Assembly: GCF_010537335.1 (NCBI RefSeq)
Contig: NZ_AP019711.1
Coordinates: 1,860,001-1,924,000 of the forward strand
Reading direction: 5' to 3'
Source of the DNA: Amedibacterium intestinale
GTDB taxonomy: Bacteria > Bacillota_I > Bacilli_A > Erysipelotrichales > Erysipelotrichaceae
DNA: 64,000 bases
Shown here piece by piece: positions 16,842 to 28,150 of this stretch. Made by a program: the position numbers and the translations under genes. The notes beneath the pieces were generated by a model that had not been told where the DNA came from, ran no database searches, and worked only from the letters and a program-made list of their open reading frames with translations. How positions within the stretch are numbered: the first letter of the stretch is position 1; each line of letters starts with the position of its first letter.

Positions 16842-18218
16842 TTACCCCTTACTTTGTCTTTTATCAGGCTTGTTTAATAGTTTTTTACCAATTATTAGAA
16901 AACAAATCGTTGTCGTAGTTCCTGCCAAAATATCTGCTATTCCTTCTGCACAAAATACTCCATTTACCCCACTATTTGTTACTGCCGGTATTATATAGAT
17001 TAATGGAATAAGAAGAATCACTTTTCTTAACAAGGCAAGTACTAAAGAAACTTTTGCCTGTCCTAAAGATAAAAATGCATTTTGTAAAGATGACTGTGCT
17101 CCAAACATAAAAATTCCAAAATAATAAAGCGGCATGACCTGCGCTAAGATTGTTCTCAACTGTTCATCAGGTGTAAACCATGTATACAATAACTGAGGAA
17201 GAAATACGCAAAGCAAGCACATCAGAATCGTAAAACTCATATTAATCATAAAAGATGTTTTTACAGCCTGTCTTACTCTGCTGTATACCCCTGCACCATA
17301 GTTATAACTAATAATTGGCTGTGCTCCATTATTCAAACCATTTAAAGGCATTAAAATAAGCTGCATGACACTCGATAACACCACCATTGCCCCTACATAT
17401 AAATCTCCTCCCATGGTACTTAATTGAATATTGAACACAGTAGTTACCAAACTATCTGTTGAATTCATGATAAAAGGAGAAATTCCTAAAGAAATTACCA
17501 TCCAGAAAATTCTTTTATCAAACCTGAAATCTTCTCTTGTGATTCGCAACTTTGATTTTTCACTTGTTAAATAACGAATGACCCATAAAGCAGATACTCC
17601 TTGTGATATAACTGTTGCCAAGGCTGCTCCTCTTACACCCAAATGAAACACAAAGATAAAAAGAGGATCTAATAATAAATTTAGAATTGCACCGATTGCG
17701 ACTGTAGCCATCCCAATCTTTGTTTTTCCCTGTGCATTAATAAATGGATTTAATCCTAAAGAATACTGTACAAAAATTGTACCAATTAAGTATATATTTA
17801 AATAGCTTTGTGCATATCCTATCGTGTCATTACTAGCTCCAAATGCAAATAAAATCGGTTTGGAAAACATATAAAAGATAAGTGTTAACAGAATTGCACA
17901 GACTGTTAATGAAAAGAAACAATTTCCCACAATTTTTTGTGCCTCTTTTTCTTTTTTAGCACCCAATCGAATAGAAGCAAGAGGTGCTCCTCCCTGTCCA
18001 AGCAAAGCTGAAAATGCGCTAATCAGCATTAAAATGGGAAAGCAAATCCCAACACCTGTTAATGCGGTTGTACCAATATTAGGGATATAGGAAATATAGA
18101 TTCGATCAACAATGTTATACAAGGCATTTACCATTTGTGCCAATATCATTGGCAAAGCCAAAGAAATAAGCAGTTTTGGAACTTTCTCATGTAATAATTT
18201 TAAATCAGATTCTTGCAT
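16842..18218 (-). CDS. MATE-family efflux transporter 2
   Basis: A 458-residue, 12-helix transporter of the MATE family (DinF/NorM-like). It is only distantly related to the other MATE pump here, so it is not a recent duplication. It has its own terminator, and the gene before it (161-residue protein) ends in a nearly identical terminator. The TetR regulator at 19042-19647 is upstream and could control it. Substrate unknown. Confidence 0.88.
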   Translation of the reverse strand: MQESDLKLLHEKVPKLLISLALPMILAQMVNALYNIVDRIYISYIPNIGTTALTGVGICFPILMLISAFSALLGQGGAPLASIRLGAKKEKEAQKIVGNCFFSLTVCAILLTLIFYMFSKPILFAFGASNDTIGYAQSYLNIYLIGTIFVQYSLGLNPFINAQGKTKIGMATVAIGAILNLLLDPLFIFVFHLGVRGAALATVISQGVSALWVIRYLTSEKSKLRITREDFRFDKRIFWMVISLGISPFIMNSTDSLVTTVFNIQLSTMGGDLYVGAMVVLSSVMQLILMPLNGLNNGAQPIISYNYGAGVYSRVRQAVKTSFMINMSFTILMCLLCVFLPQLLYTWFTPDEQLRTILAQVMPLYYFGIFMFGAQSSLQNAFLSLGQAKVSLVLALLRKVILLIPLIYIIPAVTNSGVNGVFCAEGIADILAGTTTTICFLIIGKKLLNKPDKRQSKG

Positions 18219-18339
18219 AAAAATACCTCCACGAATCCATATTATAACACTTTATAAATATCAAAAAAATATTTTAAACAAACATCTTATTTCCATATAA
18301 ATTAACTGAAAACTATACTTCTATAAAAATTAAAGCATC

Positions 18340-18375
18340 AAAAAGGTGTAGCTTCTTTTTTAAGTTACACCTTTT
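18340..18375 (-). terminator. Terminator of the 161-residue protein gene
   Basis: Stem AAAAAGGTGTA/TACACCTTTTT with T tract. It shares both arms and the TTAAGTTACACC side with the terminator at 16716-16748, differing mainly in loop length. Confidence 0.75.
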
Positions 18376-18384
18376 TACATATAC

Positions 18385-18870
18385 TTATTTTGTAGAAAAT
18401 TTCTGTTTAAAGAAATCTGTAAATTCTTCCAACTCTTTCTCTTGAGAAACATAGACATATAATTTTTCATCATCTAGCCAGTCATAGGCATTAATTCCAA
18501 TATAACTTTTCTTATCTGGATAAATAATAAAAGCATCTGTTGGATATTTGTTTCTATATGCCTTCAGTATTTCATTTCTACGATAATACGTAGGTTCTCC
18601 ACATTCTGATAAATCAGGTATCGTTGGTACGACTACAATCGTTACATCTTCTTCTTTCCATCCAACAATTAAATTTCCTATTTTTGTTTTACTGCCATGC
18701 ACAAACCCATAATTAAAGCGACCTACATCCTCGCTATAACCAAAAATAATCTTATAGTCATCTCCATTTTCTACTCTAGAATTAAACAGTTCTCTCATTT
18801 TTCTTGCATTAGCATTACTTTTTTCCATATCTACTTGTGGACCTTTAAATAAATGATTAAATAAACCCAT
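18385..18870 (-). CDS. Unidentified 161-residue protein
   Basis: A soluble, acidic and mixed alpha/beta protein with no signal peptide or membrane segment. It contains a GYSEDVGRFNYGFVHGSKT segment and a hydrophobic strand DVTIVVVPTIP, and ends with a charged helix. No family was recognised. It is a single gene with its own terminator between the TetR gene and the MATE pump. Codon use and initiation context look like a genuine gene. Confidence 0.65.
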   Translation of the reverse strand: MGLFNHLFKGPQVDMEKSNANARKMRELFNSRVENGDDYKIIFGYSEDVGRFNYGFVHGSKTKIGNLIVGWKEEDVTIVVVPTIPDLSECGEPTYYRRNEILKAYRNKYPTDAFIIYPDKKSYIGINAYDWLDDEKLYVYVSQEKELEEFTDFFKQKFSTK

Positions 18871-19041
18871 ACATGACCTCCTAGTTTTTATTTCATACTA
18901 TATAAAAATGAATACTGTCATCAAAATCTTTCTTCATCTCCTTCCATTTATCTTTATTCATTTTCATATAAATAAAAACAAAATTTAAAATTTGTGCTTA
19001 TTAAATTTAAACTATATAATCTAACAAGTCTGCAGGCTATC

Positions 19042-19647
19042 TTATTGTTGTTTCATTGATTCTAGATAATTTACAATCGTCTTAATTTGAAAATCAACGG
19101 TTTCCTTCGCTGCTTCTGGAATAAGCAAAGGTAAAGATGTCGGTATTGCTTTTTGAAATATAATCAGCATTAAGCTAAGATTAATAAACAATTGAACTCT
19201 CTCTTTGCTTGGTTTTATCCCAAAATATCGAAGGATATCTTCAAAAAGATGTTCCTGTTTTCTTCTAAACAAAGCATAACTTTCAGAAGATAAACGCTTA
19301 AAGATCATCTGCTGTTCTTCAATCGTTAGAACAACGATTCCATTTCCATAACAACATGTTTCTAGAAAAGTTGTGAGTGCTTCTCTCCAACTAAGGGAAT
19401 TGTCATTTACCAAGGTTGTAATATATTCAAGAATTTTTGGTTGTTGAAAATATAAACTTTCTACCACTAAATCTTCTTTTGAAGAAAAGAAAGTATAAAA
19501 GAAAGTTCTAGAAATACCAACTTTTTTATATATTTGTTCGATTGTTGTATGCTGCACGCCCTGTTTTGCGATAAACTGCAGTCCTGTTTCCAGTAAGGAT
19601 TGTCGAATATATTCTCTTTCTTTATCTGAATAGGAAACTTTAGGCAT
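19042..19647 (-). CDS. TetR-family regulator
   Basis: A 201-residue repressor with an N-terminal helix-turn-helix (about residues 15-55; TTIEQIYKKVGISRTFFYTF) and a helical ligand domain. A plausible promoter (TTGTAA, 17 bp, TAAAAT) lies upstream. The neighbours on the same strand downstream are the unidentified protein and a MATE pump, so pump regulation is a reasonable guess. Upstream, the gene abuts the displaced lysS tail. If that model is right, this was the original neighbour of lysS. Confidence 0.85.
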   Translation of the reverse strand: MPKVSYSDKEREYIRQSLLETGLQFIAKQGVQHTTIEQIYKKVGISRTFFYTFFSSKEDLVVESLYFQQPKILEYITTLVNDNSLSWREALTTFLETCCYGNGIVVLTIEEQQMIFKRLSSESYALFRRKQEHLFEDILRYFGIKPSKERVQLFINLSLMLIIFQKAIPTSLPLLIPEAAKETVDFQIKTIVNYLESMKQQ

Positions 19648-19856
19648 AGCTAACCTCCAGCAATAAAAACATTTCTCTTTATTTATACTTATTTTAACAT
19701 TGATTATCTGCTGTTACAATATGTTGAATTCTACTTGTATCATAATCTTTTTTTAGTTTTATTTAATTATCTTTAAATAAATTTTTATTGTTTGAAATAA
19801 AGACATCACTACATCTTGTTCTTATTAAAAATTTAAACTGTTAAATCTTAAAACAA

Positions 19857-19944
19857 GCCCACTACAACGCATTATAATGAGCTTTTTTAAGTTTATCAAT
19901 ATAGTTTAGCACCTGTAGGAATACAATCATCAACCATCAATAGG
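19857..19944 (-). repeat. Displaced lysS 3' end and terminator (copy A)
   Basis: An 88-bp segment identical at 81 positions to the end of lysS plus its terminator (23756-23843). Read on the minus strand it still encodes the last residues LLMVDDCIPTGAKLY and a stop, with Arg to Cys and Ala to Thr changes against intact LysRS, then the terminator hairpin. It ends the ECF-sigma operon upstream of it. The rest of the 19648-20061 gap shows nothing else recognisable. Confidence 0.9.
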
Positions 19945-20061
19945 TGAAATTCCATATTCAAGAATCTCTTTTCTTTTTATTTATATTCTATGTGTATTTA
20001 AGAAAACATATTATTTTACGAATACAAAAGCTTTTTTAAATTCTATACATTTCAATATGAA

Positions 20062-20442
20062 TTAATCAACACATCCATATCCAATAACTTTGTATTCATC
20101 AGGTGTGACATAGACAATTCTATTGTTAGGTACTACTTTTTCATCCTTTATAGTAAATTCAACAATATATACTTCTTTTCCAATAAATGACTCATCAAAT
20201 ATATCACCCATATCTTCTTCTAAAACAATTTTATTAATTGTTGTTTTTCCATTAACAATGTTTATTTCTTCCTTCATTTCTTTATTAAGTTGATTATAGA
20301 CTATTTTCACAATATCATTATTCTCTTGCTTTTCTATCTGCGATTCTGAAGATATATTTCCCTCCATTTTATATTTTTCAGAACAACCAATTAAACTCAA
20401 TGAAACAACACATATAATCAGAACAGAAACTATTTTTTTCAT
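20062..20442 (-). CDS. Small lipoprotein of the ECF-sigma operon
   Basis: About 126 residues; signal peptide with lipobox LIGC, Cys at residue 20, followed by a Glu/Asn-rich spacer and a small beta-rich domain ending in ECF-operon position three. The start at 20442 is preceded by GAAAGGATGG; an ATG three codons earlier sits on the Shine-Dalgarno. No family recognised. It probably works at the outer membrane face with the sigma and anti-sigma pair upstream, from which it is 22 bp away. Confidence 0.7.
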   Translation of the reverse strand: MKKIVSVLIICVVSLSLIGCSEKYKMEGNISSESQIEKQENNDIVKIVYNQLNKEMKEEINIVNGKTTINKIVLEEDMGDIFDESFIGKEVYIVEFTIKDEKVVPNNRIVYVTPDEYKVIGYGCVD

Positions 20443-20464
20443 AATAACCATCCTTTCTTAGTTT

Positions 20465-21130
20465 TTATTTAATGATTGATTGTAATAAAGTAATAAGTTC
20501 ATTTTCAGTTATACCTTTTGTTTCTATATCAAAAAATATATTGTTATATTTGAATGTAGTTAAATAAGCATCGTCCCATTTAAATATTGTAAGGGGGGTA
20601 TTGTCGATCTTAGATTCTTTTGCATTATCATCAAAATAAACATCTCGTAACGGCTTTTCTAATTCTGAGAAAGTTAAAGTAATACGATGATTTTTATCTT
20701 TTTGATATACGAATACATAATCGTGTAATTGATCATAGATATTTGTTGCTGGATTCTTGACAAAGACGTTATAACTTTCAATATTTTGATATTCTTTTGG
20801 AACTTCGAGTTCTTTTAGAAATACAAATCTATCTACTATATCATCTAGTTTAACTGTTTCAATATCAGCATCAACCTTTGCAAGATCCATATTAGCATCA
20901 GTAACTGTAAGATTCGCTGTATCTTTTTCATTAATGTTAAGTTCAATGTTTGCAGTTTTTGAGATTTCTGCATCAGGCTTGAATCCATGCCACAAGCCAA
21001 AACATACAAGCAAGATCAGGCAACAACTCCCCGCAACTGTTAATGAATATTTCATACGTTTTTTCCTTTTATTATAATAAGCATCTCTTCTTTGTAGTAA
21101 ACTGCTTGCCATTTCTTCATAACTCTTCAT
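20465..21130 (-). CDS. Single-pass membrane protein, putative anti-sigma factor
   Basis: About 221 residues from the ATG at 21130, with AAAAGGAGGG upstream. A short basic cytoplasmic N-terminus (residues 1-27) is followed by one membrane helix (about 28-46, TVAGSCCLILLVCFGLW) and a long extracellular domain. The gene overlaps the end of the sigma factor gene by 14 bp, a sign of translational coupling. This arrangement is standard for anti-sigma factors, but no known anti-sigma motif was recognised, so the role rests on topology and position. Confidence 0.65.
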   Translation of the reverse strand: MKSYEEMASSLLQRRDAYYNKRKKRMKYSLTVAGSCCLILLVCFGLWHGFKPDAEISKTANIELNINEKDTANLTVTDANMDLAKVDADIETVKLDDIVDRFVFLKELEVPKEYQNIESYNVFVKNPATNIYDQLHDYVFVYQKDKNHRITLTFSELEKPLRDVYFDDNAKESKIDNTPLTIFKWDDAYLTTFKYNNIFFDIETKGITENELITLLQSIIK

Positions 21131-21674
21131 AAGTAAAACCCTCCTTTTCAAGTTTTGATTTAAGGGATTGCTTTGCACGATATACAAGCGTCTCTATTTG
21201 ATGCTTGTTTTTCTTTGTTATCTTTGCGGTTTCTTCATTTGTAAAACCTTCAAAATAAACCAGATATAAGACCTGTCTGTACTCTGGTTTCAACCTATCA
21301 ATGGTATGACGTACCAATATCTTTCTTTCCTCTTTAAAATATTCTTTTTCCAGATTAATTTCATCTTGAACATAATTGTAGTAATCATCTGCTGGTTTAT
21401 CTAAGATTCTTGAATTCTTTCGCAAATAATCTAATGAAACATTTCTTCCAATTGTATATAGCCATGCCTTAAAAGAATACTGGTATCTATATTTTGGTTT
21501 TTTCACTATCAGTTTGAAAAAAGTATCTTCCGTTAACTCTTCCGCGATATGAATATTATTTACATAACTATTTATATAGAAAATAAGACCATCTTTGTAA
21601 TCCCTAACGATTTCAACAATCCCGTCATCATCTCCATCAAGGAAACGGCGGTAGCTACCTGCACCATTATCCAC
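21117..21674 (-). CDS. ECF-type RNA polymerase sigma factor
   Basis: A 185-residue sigma-70 family protein with only regions 2 and 4. Region 2 includes AEELTEDTFFKLIVKKPKYR and FKAWLYTIGRNVSLDYLRK (about residues 43-85). Region 4 includes YRQVLYLVYFEGFTNEETAK and a terminal helix-turn-helix that recognises the -35. It heads an operon with an overlapping membrane protein and a lipoprotein. The three genes lie between lysS terminator copies A and C. Likely responds to an envelope signal. Confidence 0.9.
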   Translation of the reverse strand: MDNGAGSYRRFLDGDDDGIVEIVRDYKDGLIFYINSYVNNIHIAEELTEDTFFKLIVKKPKYRYQYSFKAWLYTIGRNVSLDYLRKNSRILDKPADDYYNYVQDEINLEKEYFKEERKILVRHTIDRLKPEYRQVLYLVYFEGFTNEETAKITKKNKHQIETLVYRAKQSLKSKLEKEGFTYEEL

Positions 21675-21832
21675 TGATATTTCCCCTTTCTGAAAGATTA
21701 TCTAAGTTCTTTCAATTATTAAACGAATTAGATTTATTTTTCTCACACCTGATTTAAATTTTTTTAATATAAGATATTAAATTGTATACTAATTATATTT
21801 ACAATAACATAGACATTGTAGAATTAGCGCAA

Positions 21833-21870
21833 AAAAAGCCCATTATAACGCATTATAATGAGCTTTTTTA
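21833..21870 (-). repeat. Terminator copy C (38 bp, identical to the lysS terminator)
   Basis: Thirty-eight bases, including the whole palindrome and A/T tracts, identical to 23751-23788 downstream of lysS. It terminates the AlbA_2 gene at 22016 and separates it from the ECF-sigma operon. No lysS codons follow here. The remainder of the 21675-22015 gap is AT-rich and presumably holds the sigma operon promoter, which I cannot define. Confidence 0.9.
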
Positions 21871-22015
21871 GGTTTGTTTTCAAATTAATTTCATATGTGG
21901 TTGAAAATGCTTAACCATTTAGAATTATAACTACATTTAATATATTTCCTATCTATCATATTTTTGTATACCTATTTTTAAACTACCTAGAAGATTGACA
22001 TATTTTTGACAGTTA

Positions 22016-23512
22016 TTATTTTATTTTTGTAAGCAAGTTATTTGATGCGTTGATATTTTCTTCAAGATACTTTATTTTAGAATCTAACACTAATTCTTCT
22101 ATACATTTTCTAAATGTTTTTGAAAGATTTCCTGAATATCCAAGTTTTCTATAAATGCTAGTAGCTGACAAATCCTTCTCCTCTAACACTTCCAATATTA
22201 GCACTTTTATTTCATTTTTTGTTCTTCTACCCTTTTTTTCTTGAATATTCATATTTCCATTCTGTTTAAAACTTTCATGAATTGGCATAATTACCGAAAA
22301 GAAAGTTCTCTCTTTATCCGTCAATAATTTCGGCATAGGAGATCCATTTCCTTTAATACTTTTGATTGCTGTAGGAATTCCCGTATTTCTTCCTTCAACT
22401 AAATGTAACTCTTTTAGAAAATCTCCAATTCTTCTGTTACGATATCTCCTTGTCCTCATATTATAATTCGAAATATCTCGATCACTAATTGACCTATCTG
22501 GACCTGGAATACTTGTTATTTCTATTTGCTCTTTCTCAATTCGAATCGTGATTGGCTCATATAGCTGATACGACTTATGATAAATTGCATTTGAAATAAA
22601 TTCTTCAAGTGCTTCATAACTGTAGTTTTTTACTCGAATTGCTTCAGCTTGACCATTAAGTTTAAATATTTTTTCTGCGATCACATTATTCTTTAAATAA
22701 CTTAATACATCTCTTAATTGTTGATCTATTGGACCAGTAAAAATACGTTCCTCCATCCCTTGACCTGTTGGATCAGGGATATTGACTAACTCTATTCTAC
22801 TGTATGGAAAAAAAGTCTCTGGATTATCATTGAAAAATAACAGTCCTACATTTAAAGGTTTAAAATATTCTTTAGGTCCATCAGCAATTCTTAAATCTTT
22901 TGCTAAATCTTCAAGTCTCTTATGTTCTAAAGTATTCAATAAGTTACTGTTTACTGTTTCTAAATAGTTCCTAATAATAGGATATTTTAAGTCCGTTAGT
23001 TCAGATTTAATATTTACACGATCATCAAAAGGGATATTATGAGTCAAAGCTATTAATTCTTTAACATCTAAATCTGTCGCTTCAATTGTGCTTGATAACT
23101 TTCTTATATAATATGCTTTTTCAGAGTTTTTAGATGTTGGTCTCTTAGGACATTGATAAGGTCTTTCATACCCTCCAGGACACCATATCAGTAACACCAT
23201 TTTCCCTTCATAATATACCGGTTCACTTTGAGGTACATAATTTGGTTTTAAATACTTGCAATACTTAAGGATTTCTTTTTGAATATGATCAACTGATTCT
23301 TCATTTAATCCAGTAATTGGTTTTAGTATTTTACCATTTTCCTCTTTTACACCAATTACTATATATCCTCCACCCCAATTATCTATATCATTTGCAAACG
23401 CACTAATAGTTTTAAGTGTACTGTCTGGATTCCATCCTTCTTTAAATTCGATTCTTGCCCATTCAACAATGTTTTCATTTAACAATTTTTCAATAGAAAC
23501 CGGTATGGCCAT
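22016..23512 (-). CDS. AlbA_2-domain ATP-binding protein
   Basis: A 498-residue protein. The N-terminal AlbA_2/Schlafen-AAA-type domain (about residues 10-150, starting EFKEGWNPDS and with GGGYIVIGVKEENG) is followed by a helical linker and a GHKL-type ATPase-like region (YSYEALEEFISNAIYHKSY around 300-318). The C-terminal part carries a winged-helix (KGRRTKNEIKVLILEVLEEK onward). Proteins of this shape are usually described as putative transcriptional regulators and recur in defence and mobile islands. Tandem 11-bp repeats lie at its promoter. It is a single gene between two lysS terminator copies. Confidence 0.8.
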   Translation of the reverse strand: MAIPVSIEKLLNENIVEWARIEFKEGWNPDSTLKTISAFANDIDNWGGGYIVIGVKEENGKILKPITGLNEESVDHIQKEILKYCKYLKPNYVPQSEPVYYEGKMVLLIWCPGGYERPYQCPKRPTSKNSEKAYYIRKLSSTIEATDLDVKELIALTHNIPFDDRVNIKSELTDLKYPIIRNYLETVNSNLLNTLEHKRLEDLAKDLRIADGPKEYFKPLNVGLLFFNDNPETFFPYSRIELVNIPDPTGQGMEERIFTGPIDQQLRDVLSYLKNNVIAEKIFKLNGQAEAIRVKNYSYEALEEFISNAIYHKSYQLYEPITIRIEKEQIEITSIPGPDRSISDRDISNYNMRTRRYRNRRIGDFLKELHLVEGRNTGIPTAIKSIKGNGSPMPKLLTDKERTFFSVIMPIHESFKQNGNMNIQEKKGRRTKNEIKVLILEVLEEKDLSATSIYRKLGYSGNLSKTFRKCIEELVLDSKIKYLEENINASNNLLTKIK

Positions 23513-23528
23513 ATAAAATCCTCCTTTT

Positions 23529-23561
23529 CTAACTCACGACTAACTCACGACTAACTCACGA
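23529..23561 (-). repeat. Three tandem 11-bp repeats at the AlbA_2 promoter
   Basis: The unit CTAACTCACGA (plus strand) occurs three times without gaps. The array begins 4 bp after the -10 and runs over the transcription start to near the ribosome binding site. Eleven bases is about one helical turn, so all copies face the same side of the DNA, as expected for a cooperative operator. Confidence 0.85.
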
Positions 23562-23565
23562 CTTC

Positions 23566-23594
23566 ATTATACTAATTAGCTATTAATAAATCAA
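23566..23594 (-). promoter_or_regulatory. Promoter of the AlbA_2 gene
   Basis: Minus-strand -35 TTGATT (23594-23589), 17-bp spacer, -10 TATAAT (23571-23566). The tandem repeats follow at once. Confidence 0.7.
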
Positions 23595-23750
23595 ATATGT
23601 ATTCAGCTTTTATTCAACATTCATATTTTAATATGAGCATTTTGTCACCGCTTGTATTAAATTTACCAACATTTATTATCATTCAATTATCTTTTTTATT
23701 TTCCTTTAACAACAAAATATAAATTTAAAATACGTATTTCTAAAACTGTT

Positions 23751-23793
23751 AAAAAGCCCATTATAACGCATTATAATGAGCTTTTTTAAGTGT
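23751..23793 (-). terminator. lysS terminator (copy B)
   Basis: Minus-strand hairpin AAGCTCATTATAA-TGCG-TTATAATGGGCTT with T run right after the lysS stop. The same palindrome appears at 19857-19892 and 21833-21870. Confidence 0.9.
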
Positions 23794-23794
23794 A

Positions 23795-25735
<1,941 letters not shown>

Positions 25736-25741
25736 TTATAC

Positions 25742-25992
25742 AAAAATAAAAGCCCTCCTCCATATAGGGACGAGAGCTTGAGCATCGTGGTACCACCCTA
25801 ATTCGCTAACAGATTGCTCTGTTAACCTTAGTGACTTTTTCCAAGTCGATTCGTAACGTGAATCTTACGTCCTGTTGGAAAGCTCCAAGTCTTTATTTCC
25901 ATAAGGTCCTCATCATCTTTTCCCAGCTTATACAAGACTCTCTTCGCATGCTTACCTTATGTACTTTCTCTTCATAGCCATATTACCTCATA
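25742..25992 (-). promoter_or_regulatory. T-box leader of lysS (Lys specifier)
   Basis: The minus strand carries the T-box sequence AGGGTGGTACCACG followed by the terminator stem GCTCTCGTCCC...GGAGGAGGGC and a T-rich run just before the gene. The long stem I lies at about 25860-25970. In its specifier region AAA (25894-25892) is followed by GAC, which fits a lysine codon. Uncharged tRNA-Lys would stabilise the antiterminator and switch lysS on. The specifier assignment is from pattern only. Confidence 0.9.
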
Positions 25993-25993
25993 G

Positions 25994-26023
25994 ATTATAG
26001 TATAAGCGAAAAACATTTGTCAA
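25994..26023 (-). promoter_or_regulatory. Consensus promoter of lysS
   Basis: Minus-strand TTGACA (26023-26018), 18-bp spacer, TATAAT (25999-25994), immediately ahead of the T-box leader. Confidence 0.85.
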
Positions 26024-26116
26024 TTTATAATTACTTTTCAAACAAAAATTATGCTATAAGTGAAGATAAACAATATCTTTAACTGTATCTTTCTCTTAAG
26101 TAAAGATTATTTTTCC

Positions 26117-28150
26117 TTATTTCACTAAAATTTTTCTGCGCAAAGCCATTTGTAAGATAATGTGATAGATAGCAAACGCTGTGATTACAAACAAACAGCA
26201 CAATACAAGAATACGCATAGAGAAACTTCCTTCTCCAAAATCAAAGATAGCTGCGAACTCATGGAAAGAAGGATATGCAAACAGACAATGAACAACTGCC
26301 AAAATAGGCGGCATTAAAATAATGATACGCTGTTCTCGTGAAAATTCTCTGGCAATTTCTCTTTTTGTCAATCCCATTCGATACAAAATAGAAAATTGTC
26401 TTTTATTTTCGTACAAATCTTCCTGCATACGATAATAAAGAATTAGGAAAATGGAGAAGATAAAAATGATACAGAATAAGATTCCTAAGAATAAGAAGCT
26501 TCCATACATTGCTAAGGTTATATTAAAAGTAGTATAGTAATCTTCACACTCCAGATAATACTTATCACTTTGTAATTCTTTTCCAAGCGCCAGTTTATCA
26601 GCCTTACTTCCTGATAAAGACATATAATAATAACTGCTCGGTGTATTTAAGATTTCATCATCATATACTCCATATAAATATTGACTAAACAAAGCAGCTT
26701 TCTCATCAGGTACGATCATAATCACATCTTTTGTAGAACTGTCTTGTTTTAATGGCTTTCTTTTTACTTTAAATTGAATGATCTCTTCACTTCCATCATC
26801 TTTCAACATACGTACCTTAACATCTTTAATGGGCTGATTTGTTAAAAGGAGAATTTCATCATCCTTTAAAGTTTCTTTCTTTGATGCAAGTTCATTATAT
26901 CCATCTAATCCAAAAGCATTAATTCCTAAAACTTTATCTGTAGTTTCTTGATAGATTCCTGCATCATCTCCACTTGCAAACACAGCTCCCATGAACATCG
27001 TATTCTCACGTAAAGCAACTGTATTTGATGTTTGTACAATACGCAGTTTTGTATCTTTTTCTACCGTTAAATGATGTTTTTTAATCAATGAAGAAAGCTT
27101 CTGCTCATTTAAAGTCCTAGCATTGTTATATTCATCATCTTCTCTACCTTCATTCCCATCCAATAAACCATATAGTTTAAATTCATAATCCATAAAGTCT
27201 TTTCTTACAGTATCTTCTACTCCGCTATATAAAGAAGTGCACATAGAAAAAGTTAAAATTAACATGGATAATAAAATGGTAATAGAAGCCATAGATGTCG
27301 CATAGCTTCTTAAGCGAAACAACAAATTAGAAATAGATAACATATGTTTAGAACGATAATATATTTTCTCTTTGCTTTGCAGTTTTCTTAATAAATAAAT
27401 TACTGCACCATTATATAAAAAATACGTACCTATGATAACCATGATAACAGCCCACATTAATACATTTAGCGCTGTATACAAATAATCTACACGTAAAGAA
27501 ATAATATATGCAGCTGCAAGTAACACGATTCCAGAAACTGTATAAAACAAATTTGCTTTGGGAAGTTCCTGTGTTTTTTCTTTTCTTAACATCTTTAATG
27601 GATTATGCTTTGTAATAAAGATAGAATCTCTTATCATAATCAGAAGATGAGTACCTATATAAAAAATCCATAATTCTAACAATAAAAATGTATCTATGCC
27701 AAATCCATCTACCAGCTGCTGCTGGGCAAAGCGTCCTGCAATCATAAATAAAAGCTGTCCGAATACAGCACATAATATACTTCCAAATAACAAAGAAATA
27801 ATACACAACCCAAAAGTTTCTACTATATTTAAGATCAAAAGATTTTTTCTAGTTAATCCAAGGATTCGATATAAACCCTGTCTTCTGGTCTGCTGTCTAC
27901 GTAAAGTTATAGAAAATGTCCACAATAATACTGCAACAAAAATAACAAAAATAGTATTACTCATTCCTAAAATAAACGGAGTTAACGTTTTCCCCATTTT
28001 TAATACTTCATAATTAGAATGTATATTCATGTAACCTGCAATATATTGAAAACATAAACAAATAGAAATCATCAATGCATAAGGAAGATAAATTCCCGGC
28101 TGCGTTTTAATATCTTTCCATGCCAGCTTTATATAATATTTAATCCTCAT
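26117..28150 (-). CDS. BceB-like ABC transporter permease
   Basis: A 677-residue FtsX-type permease with about ten membrane helices. One helix opens the protein, a first group of four follows, and a large extracellular domain of about 200 residues separates these from the C-terminal group. This is the architecture of BceB/VraG permeases, which recognise cell-wall-active peptide antibiotics and free lipid II cycle intermediates. The start overlaps the ATPase gene by 11 bp. It is last in a four-gene operon with response regulator, kinase and ATPase. Confidence 0.88.
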   Translation of the reverse strand: MRIKYYIKLAWKDIKTQPGIYLPYALMISICLCFQYIAGYMNIHSNYEVLKMGKTLTPFILGMSNTIFVIFVAVLLWTFSITLRRQQTRRQGLYRILGLTRKNLLILNIVETFGLCIISLLFGSILCAVFGQLLFMIAGRFAQQQLVDGFGIDTFLLLELWIFYIGTHLLIMIRDSIFITKHNPLKMLRKEKTQELPKANLFYTVSGIVLLAAAYIISLRVDYLYTALNVLMWAVIMVIIGTYFLYNGAVIYLLRKLQSKEKIYYRSKHMLSISNLLFRLRSYATSMASITILLSMLILTFSMCTSLYSGVEDTVRKDFMDYEFKLYGLLDGNEGREDDEYNNARTLNEQKLSSLIKKHHLTVEKDTKLRIVQTSNTVALRENTMFMGAVFASGDDAGIYQETTDKVLGINAFGLDGYNELASKKETLKDDEILLLTNQPIKDVKVRMLKDDGSEEIIQFKVKRKPLKQDSSTKDVIMIVPDEKAALFSQYLYGVYDDEILNTPSSYYYMSLSGSKADKLALGKELQSDKYYLECEDYYTTFNITLAMYGSFLFLGILFCIIFIFSIFLILYYRMQEDLYENKRQFSILYRMGLTKREIAREFSREQRIIILMPPILAVVHCLFAYPSFHEFAAIFDFGEGSFSMRILVLCCLFVITAFAIYHIILQMALRRKILVK

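Noticed and set aside
21833-21870. The 38-bp palindrome as a Xer dif site
   Set aside because: Length and arm layout recall dif, but the arms and centre do not match the Gram-positive dif pattern, and it clearly works as a terminator. Kept only as a hypothesis in the cassette finding.
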